The translations under genes and the position numbers were made by a program. Positions 16,381 through 25,318 of a DNA stretch of 64,000 bases are shown in pieces. How positions within the stretch are numbered: the first letter of the stretch is position 1; every line of letters begins with the position of its first letter. The DNA is from JAIUNP01 sp020161975 (GTDB lineage Bacteria > Pseudomonadota > Alphaproteobacteria > Rhizobiales > Beijerinckiaceae). The notes beneath the pieces are model-generated. The model saw nothing but the letters and a program-made list of their open reading frames with translations, was not told the origin of the DNA and did not search any database. The stretch is from assembly GCA_036745275.1 (NCBI GenBank), contig DAIOGK010000003.1, forward strand, positions 124,001 through 188,000, read 5' to 3'.

Positions 16381-17757
16381 ATGGCGGATACCGGCAGCAT
16401 CATCGAACATATGCGGCGACGACTGCCACGCATCGGGCTGCACCCCGCCATCTGGCTGCGTCGACGGATGCCCAAGGGACTGTTCGCCCGCGCGCTGCTC
16501 ATCATCATCACGCCGATGGTGCTGCTCCAGTCCGTTATTGCCTATACTTTCATGGAGCGGCACTGGCAGACGGTGACGCAGCGGCTGTCTTCGTCCCTGA
16601 CACAAGACATTTCCGCCATCATCGAAATGCGCAAACTGCTGCCTGATCCGGGAAAGCTGGAAGAGCTTGAGCAGATCGCCCGCGAAAAGCTGGGTCTCGA
16701 TGTCGACTTCCTGCCGCTCGAACCACTGCCGCCTGCCTTGCCCAAGCCATTCTTCGAGATTCTCGATGCGAGCCTCTCGACTGAACTCAGGCGACAGCTC
16801 GGGCTGCCATTCTTCATCGACACGGTGGGCAAGTCAAATCTGATCGAAATCCGGGTGCAGCTTGATGACAGCGTGATGCGCGTGATCGCCCGCCGCAGTC
16901 AGGCCTATGCGTCCAACAGCCACATTTTCCTCGTCTGGATGGTCGGCACCTCGTTGATCCTCATTGTCATCGCGACGCTGTTCCTGAGGAACCAGATCCG
17001 CCCCGTGCTGCGGCTTGCCGATGCGGCCGAGAGCTTCGGCAAGGGGCGCGAGGTGGAGTTCCGGCCGCGCGGTGCCTCGGAAGTGCGGCGGGCGGGTGTC
17101 GCCTTTCTCGAAATGAAGCGCCGCATTGAGCGCGCAGTCGAGCAACGCACCGCCATGCTCAATGGCGTCAGCCATGATTTGCGGACAGTGCTGACCCGGT
17201 TCAAGCTCTCGCTGGCCTTGCTCGACGACAGCCCCGAACTCGACGATCTCAAGCGCGATGTCGATGAAATGAGCCGGATGCTGGAAGCCTATCTTGCTTT
17301 CGCGCGGGGTGGTGCGAACGAGACGGCAGTGCCCACCGACATTCGCGAACTGCTGGAAGATTTACGGGCGAACGCCGAGCGGGGCGGGCACAAGACCGTG
17401 CTTGAGATTGCCGGTGACCCGGTGGTGAGTGTGCGCCCGGATGCCTTTCGCAGGCTTGTCACCAACCTTGTTTCCAATGCCGCGCGCTTTGGCGACCGCA
17501 TCTGTATTTCCGCAGTTCATGACGAGCGGTATCTGACCGTAACGGTTGATGATGACGGGCCGGGCATTCCAGAGGACAAGCGCGGCGATGTTTTTCGCCC
17601 GTTCCATCGACTGGATGAAGCGCGCAATCAGGATTATGCGGGGTCCGGCCTTGGTCTCGCCATCGTGCGCGACATTGCCCGCTCGCATGGCGGGGATGTC
17701 GTATTGTCCGATTCGCCCATGGGCGGGCTCAGGGCCGTGGCGCGTTTCCCGGCCTGA
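16381..17757 (+). CDS. membrane sensor histidine kinase, EnvZ-type
   Basis: 458 aa. The N-terminal membrane segment (about 40-57, ARALLIIITPMVLLQSVIAY), a periplasmic loop of about 125 residues and the second segment (about 180-200, MVGTSLILIVIATLFL) are followed by HAMP. The dimerisation/phosphotransfer domain has His265 in GVSHDLRTVLTRFK. The ATPase domain has the N box (LVTNLVSNAARFGD), G1 (DDGPGIPEDKRG) and G2 (GSGLGLAIV). The stimulus is unknown. It completes the operon with the OmpR-type regulator and ends 3 bp from the convergent csaA stop. Confidence 0.93.
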   Translation: MADTGSIIEHMRRRLPRIGLHPAIWLRRRMPKGLFARALLIIITPMVLLQSVIAYTFMERHWQTVTQRLSSSLTQDISAIIEMRKLLPDPGKLEELEQIAREKLGLDVDFLPLEPLPPALPKPFFEILDASLSTELRRQLGLPFFIDTVGKSNLIEIRVQLDDSVMRVIARRSQAYASNSHIFLVWMVGTSLILIVIATLFLRNQIRPVLRLADAAESFGKGREVEFRPRGASEVRRAGVAFLEMKRRIERAVEQRTAMLNGVSHDLRTVLTRFKLSLALLDDSPELDDLKRDVDEMSRMLEAYLAFARGGANETAVPTDIRELLEDLRANAERGGHKTVLEIAGDPVVSVRPDAFRRLVTNLVSNAARFGDRICISAVHDERYLTVTVDDDGPGIPEDKRGDVFRPFHRLDEARNQDYAGSGLGLAIVRDIARSHGGDVVLSDSPMGGLRAVARFPA

Positions 17758-17760
17758 CGG

Positions 17761-18096
17761 TCAGAACAGCTTGCCGCCGTCCGGAACGGGCAGGCTGGGG
17801 CTGATCAGCACCACGGCGCCGTTCTCGTCCGGAAAGCCGAGCGTCAGCACTTCCGACATGAACGGGCCAATCTGGCGGGGCGGGAAATTGACGACCGCCG
17901 CCACCTGCCGGCCGACCAGCGTGCCCGCTTCGTAATGCGTCGTGACCTGGGCCGAGCAGCGCTTCACGCCGATGGCCGGTCCAAAGTCGATCTTCAGCTT
18001 GAAGGCGGGCTTGCGCGCCTCCGGAAAGGGCAGAACCTCGATGATCGTGCCAACACGAATGTCGACCTTCTCGAAATCGGCATAGGAAATCATCAT
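17761..18096 (-). CDS. csaA: tRNA-binding domain protein CsaA
   Basis: 111 aa, the normal size of this single OB-fold protein related to the tRNA-binding domain of methionyl-tRNA synthetase and described as an export-related chaperone. Visible signatures are FEKVDIRVGTIIEVLPFPEA, KPAFKLKIDFG, the central QVTTHYE and VVNFPPRQIGPFMSEVLTLG. The start codon overlaps the stop of the TetR gene (ATGA), so the two are co-translated. Confidence 0.93.
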   Translation of the reverse strand: MMISYADFEKVDIRVGTIIEVLPFPEARKPAFKLKIDFGPAIGVKRCSAQVTTHYEAGTLVGRQVAAVVNFPPRQIGPFMSEVLTLGFPDENGAVVLISPSLPVPDGGKLF

Positions 18097-18791
18097 CAGA
18101 AGGCAGTCCCCGTCCGCTCAGGCTCCACGCGCCGTTCGGGGCGGCGGCGCTCTGCGACCGCGCGGGCAAGGCCGCAGAACGGCGAGGCCAGCTTTTTGAG
18201 GGCGCTTGCGGCTTCCAGCACCTTGCCGCCCTTGGTCAATTCGCGGTCGAGGAACGCCATGGTTCGTGCCATGTCGTCATCATCGTCGACCCAGACATCA
18301 AGCGCACGGGCAAAGACCAGCGCCGCGCCTTGCGTGCGCAGGAAGCCAAGCGACCCTTCGACATTGATGCGGGCCGCTTCCAGCATGAAACGCCAGGAAT
18401 TGAGGGCAGCCTGATTGAGCGCCATCGCCAGCGCCGGGTCGCGCCGGACCGCCCGCGCGATCGATTTAAGGCCGGCCCGATAGGGGGTCAGCGCATCGAA
18501 ACGGCGCATCATCACGTCGAGCAGGCGGTCATGAACGTTTTCATCCGCCATGTCGGTGCCGGTGCCTTCCAGAACGATGCGGTCGGTCATGCGCATCAGC
18601 CCGCCGAGCATTGCGCCCTTCGAGGGAAACAGGTCGCGCAGGTCCGCCAGCGACAGCCCGGCTTCAGCGGCAATCTCGGTCAGCGAAATCGCCTCATAGG
18701 GTTTTTCGGCGGCAAGGCGCAGCAGTGCCTCGACGGACGTACGGCGCGGATCGGTGGGACGGTCTGGGGCAGCTTTTGCGGATTTGGCCAT
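18096..18791 (-). CDS. TetR-family regulator
   Basis: 231 aa. The N-terminal helix-turn-helix (about 18-65) reads ALLRLAAEKPYEAISLTEIA, then AEAGLSLADLRDLFPSKGAML, with the usual TetR F/Y-x-S-K-x-x-L ending. The C-terminal ligand domain is all-helical with no recognisable subfamily, and has an acidic VWVDDDDDMAR stretch near 170. The C-terminal RRRPERRVEPERTGTAF tail is basic. It is translationally coupled to csaA. The target and ligand are unknown. Confidence 0.8.
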   Translation of the reverse strand: MAKSAKAAPDRPTDPRRTSVEALLRLAAEKPYEAISLTEIAAEAGLSLADLRDLFPSKGAMLGGLMRMTDRIVLEGTGTDMADENVHDRLLDVMMRRFDALTPYRAGLKSIARAVRRDPALAMALNQAALNSWRFMLEAARINVEGSLGFLRTQGAALVFARALDVWVDDDDDMARTMAFLDRELTKGGKVLEAASALKKLASPFCGLARAVAERRRPERRVEPERTGTAF

Positions 18792-18848
18792 GACGAACCT
18801 CCATTCTCAGTATTGTAGGAGGAATTTCGCACCCCGCAAAGCGGGATA

Positions 18849-19673
18849 TCAGCCTGCCAGCTCTTCCGCGCGGCGCTTTGCCGCGGCGACCGCGCGCTCC
18901 ATCAGCGGGGCGAGGCCGTCCGGTCCCATCAGGACCGCGAGCGCGGCGGCGGTCGTGCCGCCCGGCGATGTGACATTGACGCGAAGCTGGTCAGGGGCGT
19001 TCTCCCTGTCCTGAAACAACAGCTCGCCGGCGCCCTCAACCGTGGCGCGGGCAAGCCTTGCGGCAATTTCGGGCGGCAGGCCAGCCGCCGTGCCGGCCTT
19101 TGCCAGGCATTCGGTGAGGTAAAATACGTACGCCGGGCCGGATCCGGAGACTGCGGTCACGGCATCAATCAGCGCCTCGTCCCGCACATCGACCACGGCG
19201 CCGACGGCGCTCAGAAGATCGCTCGCCAGTGCCATGACCTCAGGGCCCGCGCCGGGGCGCGCGGCAATGCCGGTGATGCCGCGGCCCACAGCCGCCGGCG
19301 TGTTCGGCATGGCACGGACGATGTTGCCGGCACGCGGCATCCGGGAGGCGAGGTCGGCGATGGTCTTGCCGGCGAGCACGGAAATCACCAGCGTTCTGGG
19401 GCCGGCGAGCGGCTCCAGCGTCGCAGCGGCGCTGTCGAGCATCTGCGGCTTGATGGCCAGCACCAGCACGGAGGGTTCCCCCGCTGAGCCAAGGGCCGGA
19501 TTCACGGCAAAGCCGCGTTGCTGTGCCAGCGCCAGCAGCCAGGGCGAGGCGTGGGGATCGATGACAGCGATGCTGTCCGGTGCGACGCCGCGCTTCAGCC
19601 AGCCTTCCAGCATGGCGCCGCCCATTTTGCCGCCGCCGATGAGAATGATGGACGGGTGGCTGTGTGTCATCAT
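18849..19673 (-). CDS. proC: pyrroline-5-carboxylate reductase
   Basis: 274 aa. The last step of proline synthesis, NAD(P)H-dependent. The Rossmann start SIILIGGGKMGGAMLEGWL, then LAIKPQML, and the family motif ITAVSGSGPAYVFYLTECL followed by LARATVEGAGELL and NVTSPGGTTAAAL are all present. The start codon overlaps the stop of the upstream YbjN gene (ATGA). The last residues (KRRAEELAG) are typical. Confidence 0.95.
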   Translation of the reverse strand: MMTHSHPSIILIGGGKMGGAMLEGWLKRGVAPDSIAVIDPHASPWLLALAQQRGFAVNPALGSAGEPSVLVLAIKPQMLDSAAATLEPLAGPRTLVISVLAGKTIADLASRMPRAGNIVRAMPNTPAAVGRGITGIAARPGAGPEVMALASDLLSAVGAVVDVRDEALIDAVTAVSGSGPAYVFYLTECLAKAGTAAGLPPEIAARLARATVEGAGELLFQDRENAPDQLRVNVTSPGGTTAAALAVLMGPDGLAPLMERAVAAAKRRAEELAG

Positions 19674-20167
19674 GCCTCGCCTACCGTTTCAAACATGGCG
19701 CTGGAGAGCGCCTCGCGCGCCGATTTGCCAGCCCACACCACGAACTGGAACGCCTGATAATAGCGCTCGCATGCGTCGATGGCGATGCGAATCATTGCCT
19801 CGCATTGCTCGGAACTCGCCTCGATATTGCCGGTGAGCAGCAGCGAATGGCGGAACATGATGACATTTTCGCTGGACCAGAAATCGAAATGACCAACCCA
19901 GAGCTGTTCGTTGATCAGAGCGAGCAGTCTCAGTGTTTCCACGCGGCGCTTTTCAGGAATGCGCAGGTCGAAGGCGCAACTGATGTGCAGCGATTCCATT
20001 TCCTCAAGCCAGGTGAAGCTGGCCTGATAGTCCGCCCATCCCCCCGCAACGGTGATGGAAATCTCGTCCGCGTCCGAACGCTCGAAGGCCCAATGACGCA
20101 ACGAAGCAATCCGTTCCACGATGTCCACGGGGTGCTCAGCGCGCCCGATATGCATTTCAGTCAGCAA
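19670..20167 (-). CDS. YbjN-domain protein
   Basis: 165 aa. It resembles the YbjN family, a type III secretion chaperone-like fold of uncertain function: ISITVAGGWADYQASFTWLE, then MESLHISCAFDLRIPEKRR and LLALINEQLWVGHFDFW. These are typical of the alphaproteobacterial version that sits directly upstream of proC. It is co-translated with proC. Confidence 0.85.
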   Translation of the reverse strand: MLTEMHIGRAEHPVDIVERIASLRHWAFERSDADEISITVAGGWADYQASFTWLEEMESLHISCAFDLRIPEKRRVETLRLLALINEQLWVGHFDFWSSENVIMFRHSLLLTGNIEASSEQCEAMIRIAIDACERYYQAFQFVVWAGKSAREALSSAMFETVGEA

Positions 20168-20446
20168 AAGCCGGTCCTCGTCTGTCGCCGGACCGACGCC
20201 TCCACTGGAGCAGCCCTGAAGAAAAAGCGCACGCGTACACGGAGGGTTAGCGGACTACGCAACCAACCCTTTGCAGAATCTCGCGATTCTCTTTGAAAAC
20301 TGGCCCAGGCGAATCACCTGCCGGGGTCAAGCTACCATGTTCGCGCCGTTCCGCATCAAGGTTCGGTTCGACGCTTCAGAGCATTGGTGACTCGGCCCGA
20401 TGCGGCAACGGGCGGCAATGATTCGTCCACAGCCAAGCTTGGTGCG

Positions 20447-20695
20447 CTATTTTTTGGCGACGCGTGCCTCAAGCTCGGCAAGGCGGGCGGCCAGCCGGTC
20501 GTTCTCGTCGCGGGCGGCGGCGGCCATGGCTTTGACAGCCTCGAACTCCTCGCGCGTTACCACGTCGACATCGCGCAGCATGCGTTCGACCTGCGCCTTG
20601 AACACGCTGTCGGCCTCTTTTTTTACGCCTTCTGCAACGCCCATGGCGTCGGTCATCAGCTTGGACAGGCCGTCGAGGACAGGATTGGATGCCAT
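20447..20695 (-). CDS. ubiK: UbiK/BMFP accessory factor
   Basis: 82 aa from the ATG at 20695; a longer frame to 20782 lacks a good site. The sequence is a long amphipathic helix (MASNPVLDGLSKLMTDAMG...) with a C-terminal coiled coil (DENDRLAARLAELEARVAKK). This matches the BMFP/UbiK family, a membrane-fusogenic accessory factor of ubiquinone synthesis. It is divergent from lgt. Confidence 0.85.
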   Translation of the reverse strand: MASNPVLDGLSKLMTDAMGVAEGVKKEADSVFKAQVERMLRDVDVVTREEFEAVKAMAAAARDENDRLAARLAELEARVAKK

Positions 20696-20790
20696 GGTCA
20701 AACTCCTTATGGTGCCGCTGATACACCGTTGTTGCGGGTCTGTCATGGATCGGTGGTTGATTTTCGCGCAAAAGGGGCGCACCCGAGGGC

Positions 20791-21606
20791 ATGATGTTCG
20801 CCATTCCGTTTCCCGCCATTGACCCTGTTGCGATCAGCTTCGGGCCGCTCGTTATCCGCTGGTATGCGCTGGCCTATATCGGCGGACTGATGTTCGGCTG
20901 GCTTTATGCCCGCGCGCTCATCCGTGACCCTGTGCTGTGGGGCGATGTGAAGGCGCCGAGCGAGACCGATCTTGACGATCTGCTGGTCTATATGGCGCTG
21001 GGCATAGTGCTTGGCGGGCGGCTGGGCGAGGTCATATTCTACAATTTCGAGTATTTTTCGCAGAACCCAAGCGAAATCCTGCAGGTCTGGAACGGCGGCA
21101 TGTCGTTTCACGGCGGGCTCATCGGCGCAGCGCTGGCGGCGGCGATTTTTGCCTGGCGCCGTGGTCTTCTGGTGCGCAGTGTCTTCGACCTCTGCTCGAC
21201 GGTGGTGCCGATCGGTCTGCTGCTCGGGCGCATCGCCAATTTCATCAATGGCGAATTGTGGGGCCGGGTGGCGGATGTGCCCTGGGCGGTGATTTTTCCC
21301 CATGCCGGGCCGGAGCCGCGCCATCCGAGCCAGATCTACGAAGCAGTGCAGGAAGGCTTGCTGCTGCTGATCCTGCTCTGGTGGGCCGCGCGGCGTTTCG
21401 GCTTTCGGCAGCCCGGGCTGCTCACCGGTATTTTTGGCATGGGCTACGGCGTTGCGCGCTTTTCCTCCGAGTTCTTCCGCGAGCCCGATGACCACATCGG
21501 CTTTCTCCTCGGCAACTGGCTGACCATGGGCATGGCCTTGTCGATTCCGGTGTTTCTGGTGGGCCTTGGCTTCTTCCTGACGGCGCGTCGTGACGCCCCT
21601 CGCTGA
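20791..21606 (+). CDS. lgt: prolipoprotein diacylglyceryl transferase
   Basis: 271 aa inner-membrane enzyme with about seven hydrophobic segments. It transfers diacylglycerol from phosphatidylglycerol to the lipobox Cys, the first step of lipoprotein maturation, and would act on the lipoproteins encoded elsewhere in this window. Family motifs are YNFEYF near the first loop, GGMSFHGGLIGAA and the Lgt signature GRIANFINGELWGR, followed by HPSQIYEA. The next gene starts 17 bp before its stop. Confidence 0.97.
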   Translation: MMFAIPFPAIDPVAISFGPLVIRWYALAYIGGLMFGWLYARALIRDPVLWGDVKAPSETDLDDLLVYMALGIVLGGRLGEVIFYNFEYFSQNPSEILQVWNGGMSFHGGLIGAALAAAIFAWRRGLLVRSVFDLCSTVVPIGLLLGRIANFINGELWGRVADVPWAVIFPHAGPEPRHPSQIYEAVQEGLLLLILLWWAARRFGFRQPGLLTGIFGMGYGVARFSSEFFREPDDHIGFLLGNWLTMGMALSIPVFLVGLGFFLTARRDAPR

Positions 21607-22690
21607 ACGGATTGCCCGCGATATCGCCGCTGACGGACCGATCAGCGTCGAGCGTTTCATGGGGCTTTGCCTCAGCCACCCGACACTCGGCTACTACACG
21701 ACGCGCGATCCTCTGGGACGTGGCGGCGATTTCACCACCGCGCCGGAAATCAGCCAGATGTTCGGCGAACTCATGGGCGTCTGGACGGCCTCAACCTGGC
21801 AGGCGATGGGCTCGCCCGCGCGATTGATGCTGGTCGAACTCGGCCCGGGGCGCGGCACGCTGATGGCCGATCTCCTGCGCGCCGCGCGGGCCCTGCCGGC
21901 TTTTCGTACGGCACTTCAGGTGCATCTGGTCGAAGTCAGCCCGGTGCTGCGGCAAAAGCAGCGGGAGGCGCTTTCCGCCAGCGGTGTCCCGATGCACTGG
22001 CACGATACCATCGCTGATCTGCCCGTCGATGGGCCGCTGATCGTCATCGCGAACGAATTTTTCGATGCCTTGCCGATCCGGCAGCTTGTGTTTCGCGATG
22101 GTGCGTGGCGCGAGCGGCTCGTGGGTCTTGATGCGGCAGGCGGCCTTGCCTTCGGCCTGTCGCAGGCGGCAGAGAGCGGACTGCCCCCGGGAGCGGAGGG
22201 GGACATTCGCGAGGTCTGCCCCGCTGGCCAGGCGATTGCGGCTGATCTTGCGCGGCGGATCGTGCGGCAGGGCGGAGCGGTGCTCGCCATCGACTATGGC
22301 TATGCGCGGGCGCGGGCCGGCGATTCCCTGCAAGCGCTCAAGGCTCATGCCTTTGCCGATGTGCTGACGACGGCGGGTGAGGCAGACCTGACGGCGCATG
22401 TCGATTTTTCCGCGCTCGGGGCTGCCGCGCGCGCGGGGGGCGCGCGCGTGCATCCGCTCCTGATGCAGCGGACGCTGCTCGACCGGCTTGGCATCGGCGC
22501 GCGGGCGTCCGCATTGGTGCGCGCCGCACCAGAACAGGGCAATGCCGTTTCGGGCGCCTTTGATCGGTTGACGGGGCTTGGCAAGAAAGAGATGGGAAGT
22601 CTTTTCAAGGCATTATGCTTTTCATCGGCCGACCTTTCGGCGACGGCATTTGACAGCCCCGATCCTTTGATCGCACAGATTGCGGGATGA
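21590..22690 (+). CDS. MidA/NDUFAF7-family SAM-dependent methyltransferase
   Basis: 366 aa starting at the GTG at 21590, overlapping lgt. Family motifs are ISVERFMGLCLSHPTLGYY, GDFTTAPEISQMFGELMG, the SAM-binding LVELGPGRGTLMADLLRA and IVIANEFFDALPI. NDUFAF7, the mitochondrial relative, dimethylates an arginine of the complex I subunit NDUFS2, and a NuoD-like target is plausible here by homology. The lgt-MidA-pgeF order is common in alphaproteobacteria. Confidence 0.92.
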   Translation: MTPLAERIARDIAADGPISVERFMGLCLSHPTLGYYTTRDPLGRGGDFTTAPEISQMFGELMGVWTASTWQAMGSPARLMLVELGPGRGTLMADLLRAARALPAFRTALQVHLVEVSPVLRQKQREALSASGVPMHWHDTIADLPVDGPLIVIANEFFDALPIRQLVFRDGAWRERLVGLDAAGGLAFGLSQAAESGLPPGAEGDIREVCPAGQAIAADLARRIVRQGGAVLAIDYGYARARAGDSLQALKAHAFADVLTTAGEADLTAHVDFSALGAAARAGGARVHPLLMQRTLLDRLGIGARASALVRAAPEQGNAVSGAFDRLTGLGKKEMGSLFKALCFSSADLSATAFDSPDPLIAQIAG

Positions 22691-23466
22691 CCGATCAGCT
22701 CAACCCGATTCTGTCGCCTGACCTTTCGGCCTTGCCGGGGCTCCGCCATGCGTTTTTCACGCGGGAAGGCGGTGTTTCCTCCGGCATTTATGCCAGTCTC
22801 AACGGTGGTCTTGGTTCGGATGATGCACCGGAAGCCGTGAGGGACAATCGCGCCCGCATGGCGCGCTACCTCGGCGTCGACCCCGCGCATTTCCTGTCGC
22901 TGTGGCAGCATCACTCGCCGGATGTGCAGGTGGTGGAGCAGCCGTTCGACATGGTGAACCGGCCAAAGGCGGACGCCATGGTGACGCGCACGCCCGGTAT
23001 CGGGCTTGCCATCGGCACGGCGGATTGCGGGCCGATCCTGTTTGCGGATCAGGACGCCGGTGTTATCGGCGGGGCGCATTCGGGCTGGAAAGGCGCCTTT
23101 ACCGGTGTGATCGAAGCGACCCTTGATGCGATGGAAGGGCTCGGCGCGGAACGCGCGCGCATTCTGGCTGTGCTCGGGCCGACGATCAGCCGCAATGCCT
23201 ATGAGGTGGGCGCTGAGTTCGTGACGCGCTTTGCAGAGGCACAGGGGGCCAACGAGGTCTATTTCAGCCCCTCAACAAGGCCTGGTCATGCGATGTTCGA
23301 CCTGCCGGCCTACATCATTGCCCGTCTGGCGCGGGCCGGCGTCGGCCGCGCGGTCAATCTCGACATCTGCACCTATGGCAATGAGCGGCTCTACAGCTAT
23401 CGCCGCATGACCCATCGCGGCGAGCCTGACTACGGGCGGCAAATGTCGGCGATTGCGTTGATCTGA
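22687..23466 (+). CDS. pgeF: peptidoglycan editing factor PgeF
   Basis: 259 aa of the multicopper-polyphenol-oxidase-like YfiH/PgeF family, which removes wrong amino acids from UDP-MurNAc precursors. Conserved blocks are FFTREGGVSSGIYASLN, DNRARMARYLGV, LWQHHSPDVQVVE, ADCGPILFAD, GGAHSGWKGAFTGV and SYRRMTHRGEPDYGRQMSAI, which carry the His/Cys zinc ligands. Its start overlaps the methyltransferase stop (ATGA). Confidence 0.94.
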   Translation: MTDQLNPILSPDLSALPGLRHAFFTREGGVSSGIYASLNGGLGSDDAPEAVRDNRARMARYLGVDPAHFLSLWQHHSPDVQVVEQPFDMVNRPKADAMVTRTPGIGLAIGTADCGPILFADQDAGVIGGAHSGWKGAFTGVIEATLDAMEGLGAERARILAVLGPTISRNAYEVGAEFVTRFAEAQGANEVYFSPSTRPGHAMFDLPAYIIARLARAGVGRAVNLDICTYGNERLYSYRRMTHRGEPDYGRQMSAIALI

Positions 23467-23492
23467 CAAGGGGGGCCGCGCGGCGGTTCTCT

Positions 23493-24245
23493 TCAGCTCT
23501 TCTTTCCAGCTTCCACCGCCAGAACATCCGGTGTGCGCCAGCCGATGTGCTGGCCGCTGTCGACAGCGATCATCTGTCCGGTGATCGCGCTTGCGCGGGC
23601 AAGATAGACGACAGCTTCCGCAATCGCCTCGGGCGGGACAGCGCGGGTGAGGGGCAGTGCGGCAACCTCGCGGGTGAAGACCTCAAGCCCATCGGTGTGG
23701 TTGGGCAGAACCGGGCCGGGCGCCACCGCGTTGACACGAATCGCCGGGGCGAGCGCCTGGGCGGCCATGCGCGTTGCATGCCACAGCGCCGCTTTGGAGA
23801 GGGAATAGGTGAGGTGATCCGGCGTCGGCTTCAGAACGCGCTGGTCGATCAAATTGACGATGGCGCCCGTCGAACCTTCCGGCACTTGCCGCGCGAAGGC
23901 TTCCATCAACAGCAGCGGTGCGCGGAGATTGACGGCGAATTGCCGGTCGAATTGCTCGGTCGAAAGCGAGCCGAAGGTGTCATCCTCAAACATCGCCGCG
24001 TTGTTGACGAGCAGCGTCAGGGGGCCGATCGCTGTGCCAGCCTCTTTCATGATCCGGGCGGGCGCCTCGCCCGAGGTCAGATCGCCGGTGATGATCACGG
24101 CCTTGCGGCACGCGCGGGCGAGCGTTTCAGCCTCCGCATCCTTCGTCCGGCAGTGGATGGCGAGGCGATAATCCGCCGCATCCAGTGCGCGAACGATGGC
24201 CGCGCCGATACGCCTTGCGCCGCCGGTGACGAGCGCGGCGGTCAT
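23493..24245 (-). CDS. short-chain dehydrogenase, pteridine reductase/FolM-like
   Basis: 250 aa classical SDR. The cofactor motif is TGGARRIGAAIV, in the TGxxxRxG form seen in pteridine reductases and FolM. NNAAMFEDD, the active-site YSLSKAALWHA and the C-terminal VDSGQHIGWRT support this subgroup, in which members reduce dihydropterins with NADPH. The gene downstream of the glycosyltransferase overlaps it by four bases. The substrate is not proven by sequence alone. Confidence 0.85.
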   Translation of the reverse strand: MTAALVTGGARRIGAAIVRALDAADYRLAIHCRTKDAEAETLARACRKAVIITGDLTSGEAPARIMKEAGTAIGPLTLLVNNAAMFEDDTFGSLSTEQFDRQFAVNLRAPLLLMEAFARQVPEGSTGAIVNLIDQRVLKPTPDHLTYSLSKAALWHATRMAAQALAPAIRVNAVAPGPVLPNHTDGLEVFTREVAALPLTRAVPPEAIAEAVVYLARASAITGQMIAVDSGQHIGWRTPDVLAVEAGKKS

Positions 24246-25033
24246 TTTGCGCCGTCCCGGTGCTTCTCCAGCATCCGCCGCTCAAAATCCTTGGCCACGC
24301 GCAGCCAGCGATAAAAGGCGTGATTCGCTGCGGTGATAACGCCGTAATATCCGCGCACGAAGTGACGCCTGAGGATGTAGGCCTTCAGAAAAGCGGCCGG
24401 AAATTCGACGAACAGCCGCCAGGCCGGGATGTGCTTGCCACGGTTTGCAAGGTCGCGCACCTGCTGGTCGGTATACGCATTCAGTTTGGCAATCTGATCG
24501 CCGATGGAGCGTACGGAAAAGTGATGGATCGTGCCTTTAAGCCGCGCGACACGGGCGCCGGGGATGAGATCGACCCGATCATGGACCGGGGAGGGGGAGT
24601 AACGCCCCTTGTCCTTGCGGTAGAGCCGCACCGGGGCGAGTGCATAAGCCCAGGGGTGCGGGCGTTCCTCTGAAGGGAAGATCTCGGCAATGCGGATTTC
24701 GTAGGCATCGGCGGCATCGCTGGCGATGGCCGCGCGGATTTCCCTGGCAAGATCAGGCGGAATGACCTCGTCCGCATCGATATTCAGAAGCCAGGTGTGA
24801 CGGCACTGTTCCTCGGCAAAGCGCTTCTGCGGTCCATAGCCAGGCCACTCATTGTGAATGACCCTGGCGCCAAACTGTTCTGCGATGGCGCATGTCGCGT
24901 CAGTCGAGCCGGAATCGACCACAACGATGTCGTCAGACAGGCCGACAACGGCAGCAAGCGTCCGCGGCAAGCGGTCTGCCTCATTGCGGGTTATGACAAA
25001 AACGGACAGTCCGGTTGCGTTTTCAGCATACAT
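24242..25033 (-). CDS. family 2 glycosyltransferase, WaaE/KdtX-like
   Basis: 263 aa GT-A fold. The N-terminus is LSVFVITRNEADRLPRTL, the nucleotide-binding DDIVVVDSGSTDATC follows, then LLNIDADEVIPPDL with the DxD-like motif. This group includes WaaE/KdtX enzymes that add glucose to the LPS core. The C-terminal half is basic and aromatic (FLKAYILRRHFVRGYYG), suggesting membrane association. It precedes the SDR gene with ATGA overlap. Confidence 0.85.
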   Translation of the reverse strand: MYAENATGLSVFVITRNEADRLPRTLAAVVGLSDDIVVVDSGSTDATCAIAEQFGARVIHNEWPGYGPQKRFAEEQCRHTWLLNIDADEVIPPDLAREIRAAIASDAADAYEIRIAEIFPSEERPHPWAYALAPVRLYRKDKGRYSPSPVHDRVDLIPGARVARLKGTIHHFSVRSIGDQIAKLNAYTDQQVRDLANRGKHIPAWRLFVEFPAAFLKAYILRRHFVRGYYGVITAANHAFYRWLRVAKDFERRMLEKHRDGAK

Positions 25034-25243
25034 CGCCGCTTCGTGGCACGAGTGTGGCGGTCGTGCAAGGGGCGCAAACAGCCAAAAGGCGGTCTAAAGC
25101 CTTGAAAATTCTGCCGGATGCCGCCGTTAAGAATTGAGTATGGTTAAATATCGATCTCAATTGCGCCTAAAATGCGTTCGGTTCATTGAGGATATGACAT
25201 GATTTTGCCATGGCCGTCAGGCTTGGTGTGACTGATGAGATAC

Positions 25244-25274
25244 AGCAATTCTTCGATTATGCGGTAGAATTGCT
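25244..25274. promoter_or_regulatory. inverted repeat in omp leader
   Basis: AGCAATTCT - 13 bases - AGAATTGCT, a perfect 9-bp inverted repeat 45 bp upstream of the outer-membrane barrel start. It could fold in the 5' UTR or act as an operator. The surrounding 285 bp (25034-25318) holds no plus-strand gene and is AT-richer than its neighbours. Confidence 0.5.
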
Positions 25275-25318
25275 CATCCTTTCGAGAGGGTTTCTCGAAC
25301 ATGACTATGGAGTCTGAA

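Noticed and set aside
20168..20446. Possible tRNA or small RNA (GGTTCG string near 20355)
   Set aside because: No cloverleaf arms or CCA-adjacent acceptor stem could be formed; the only hairpin seen (AGAATC-TCG-GATTCT type) is short.
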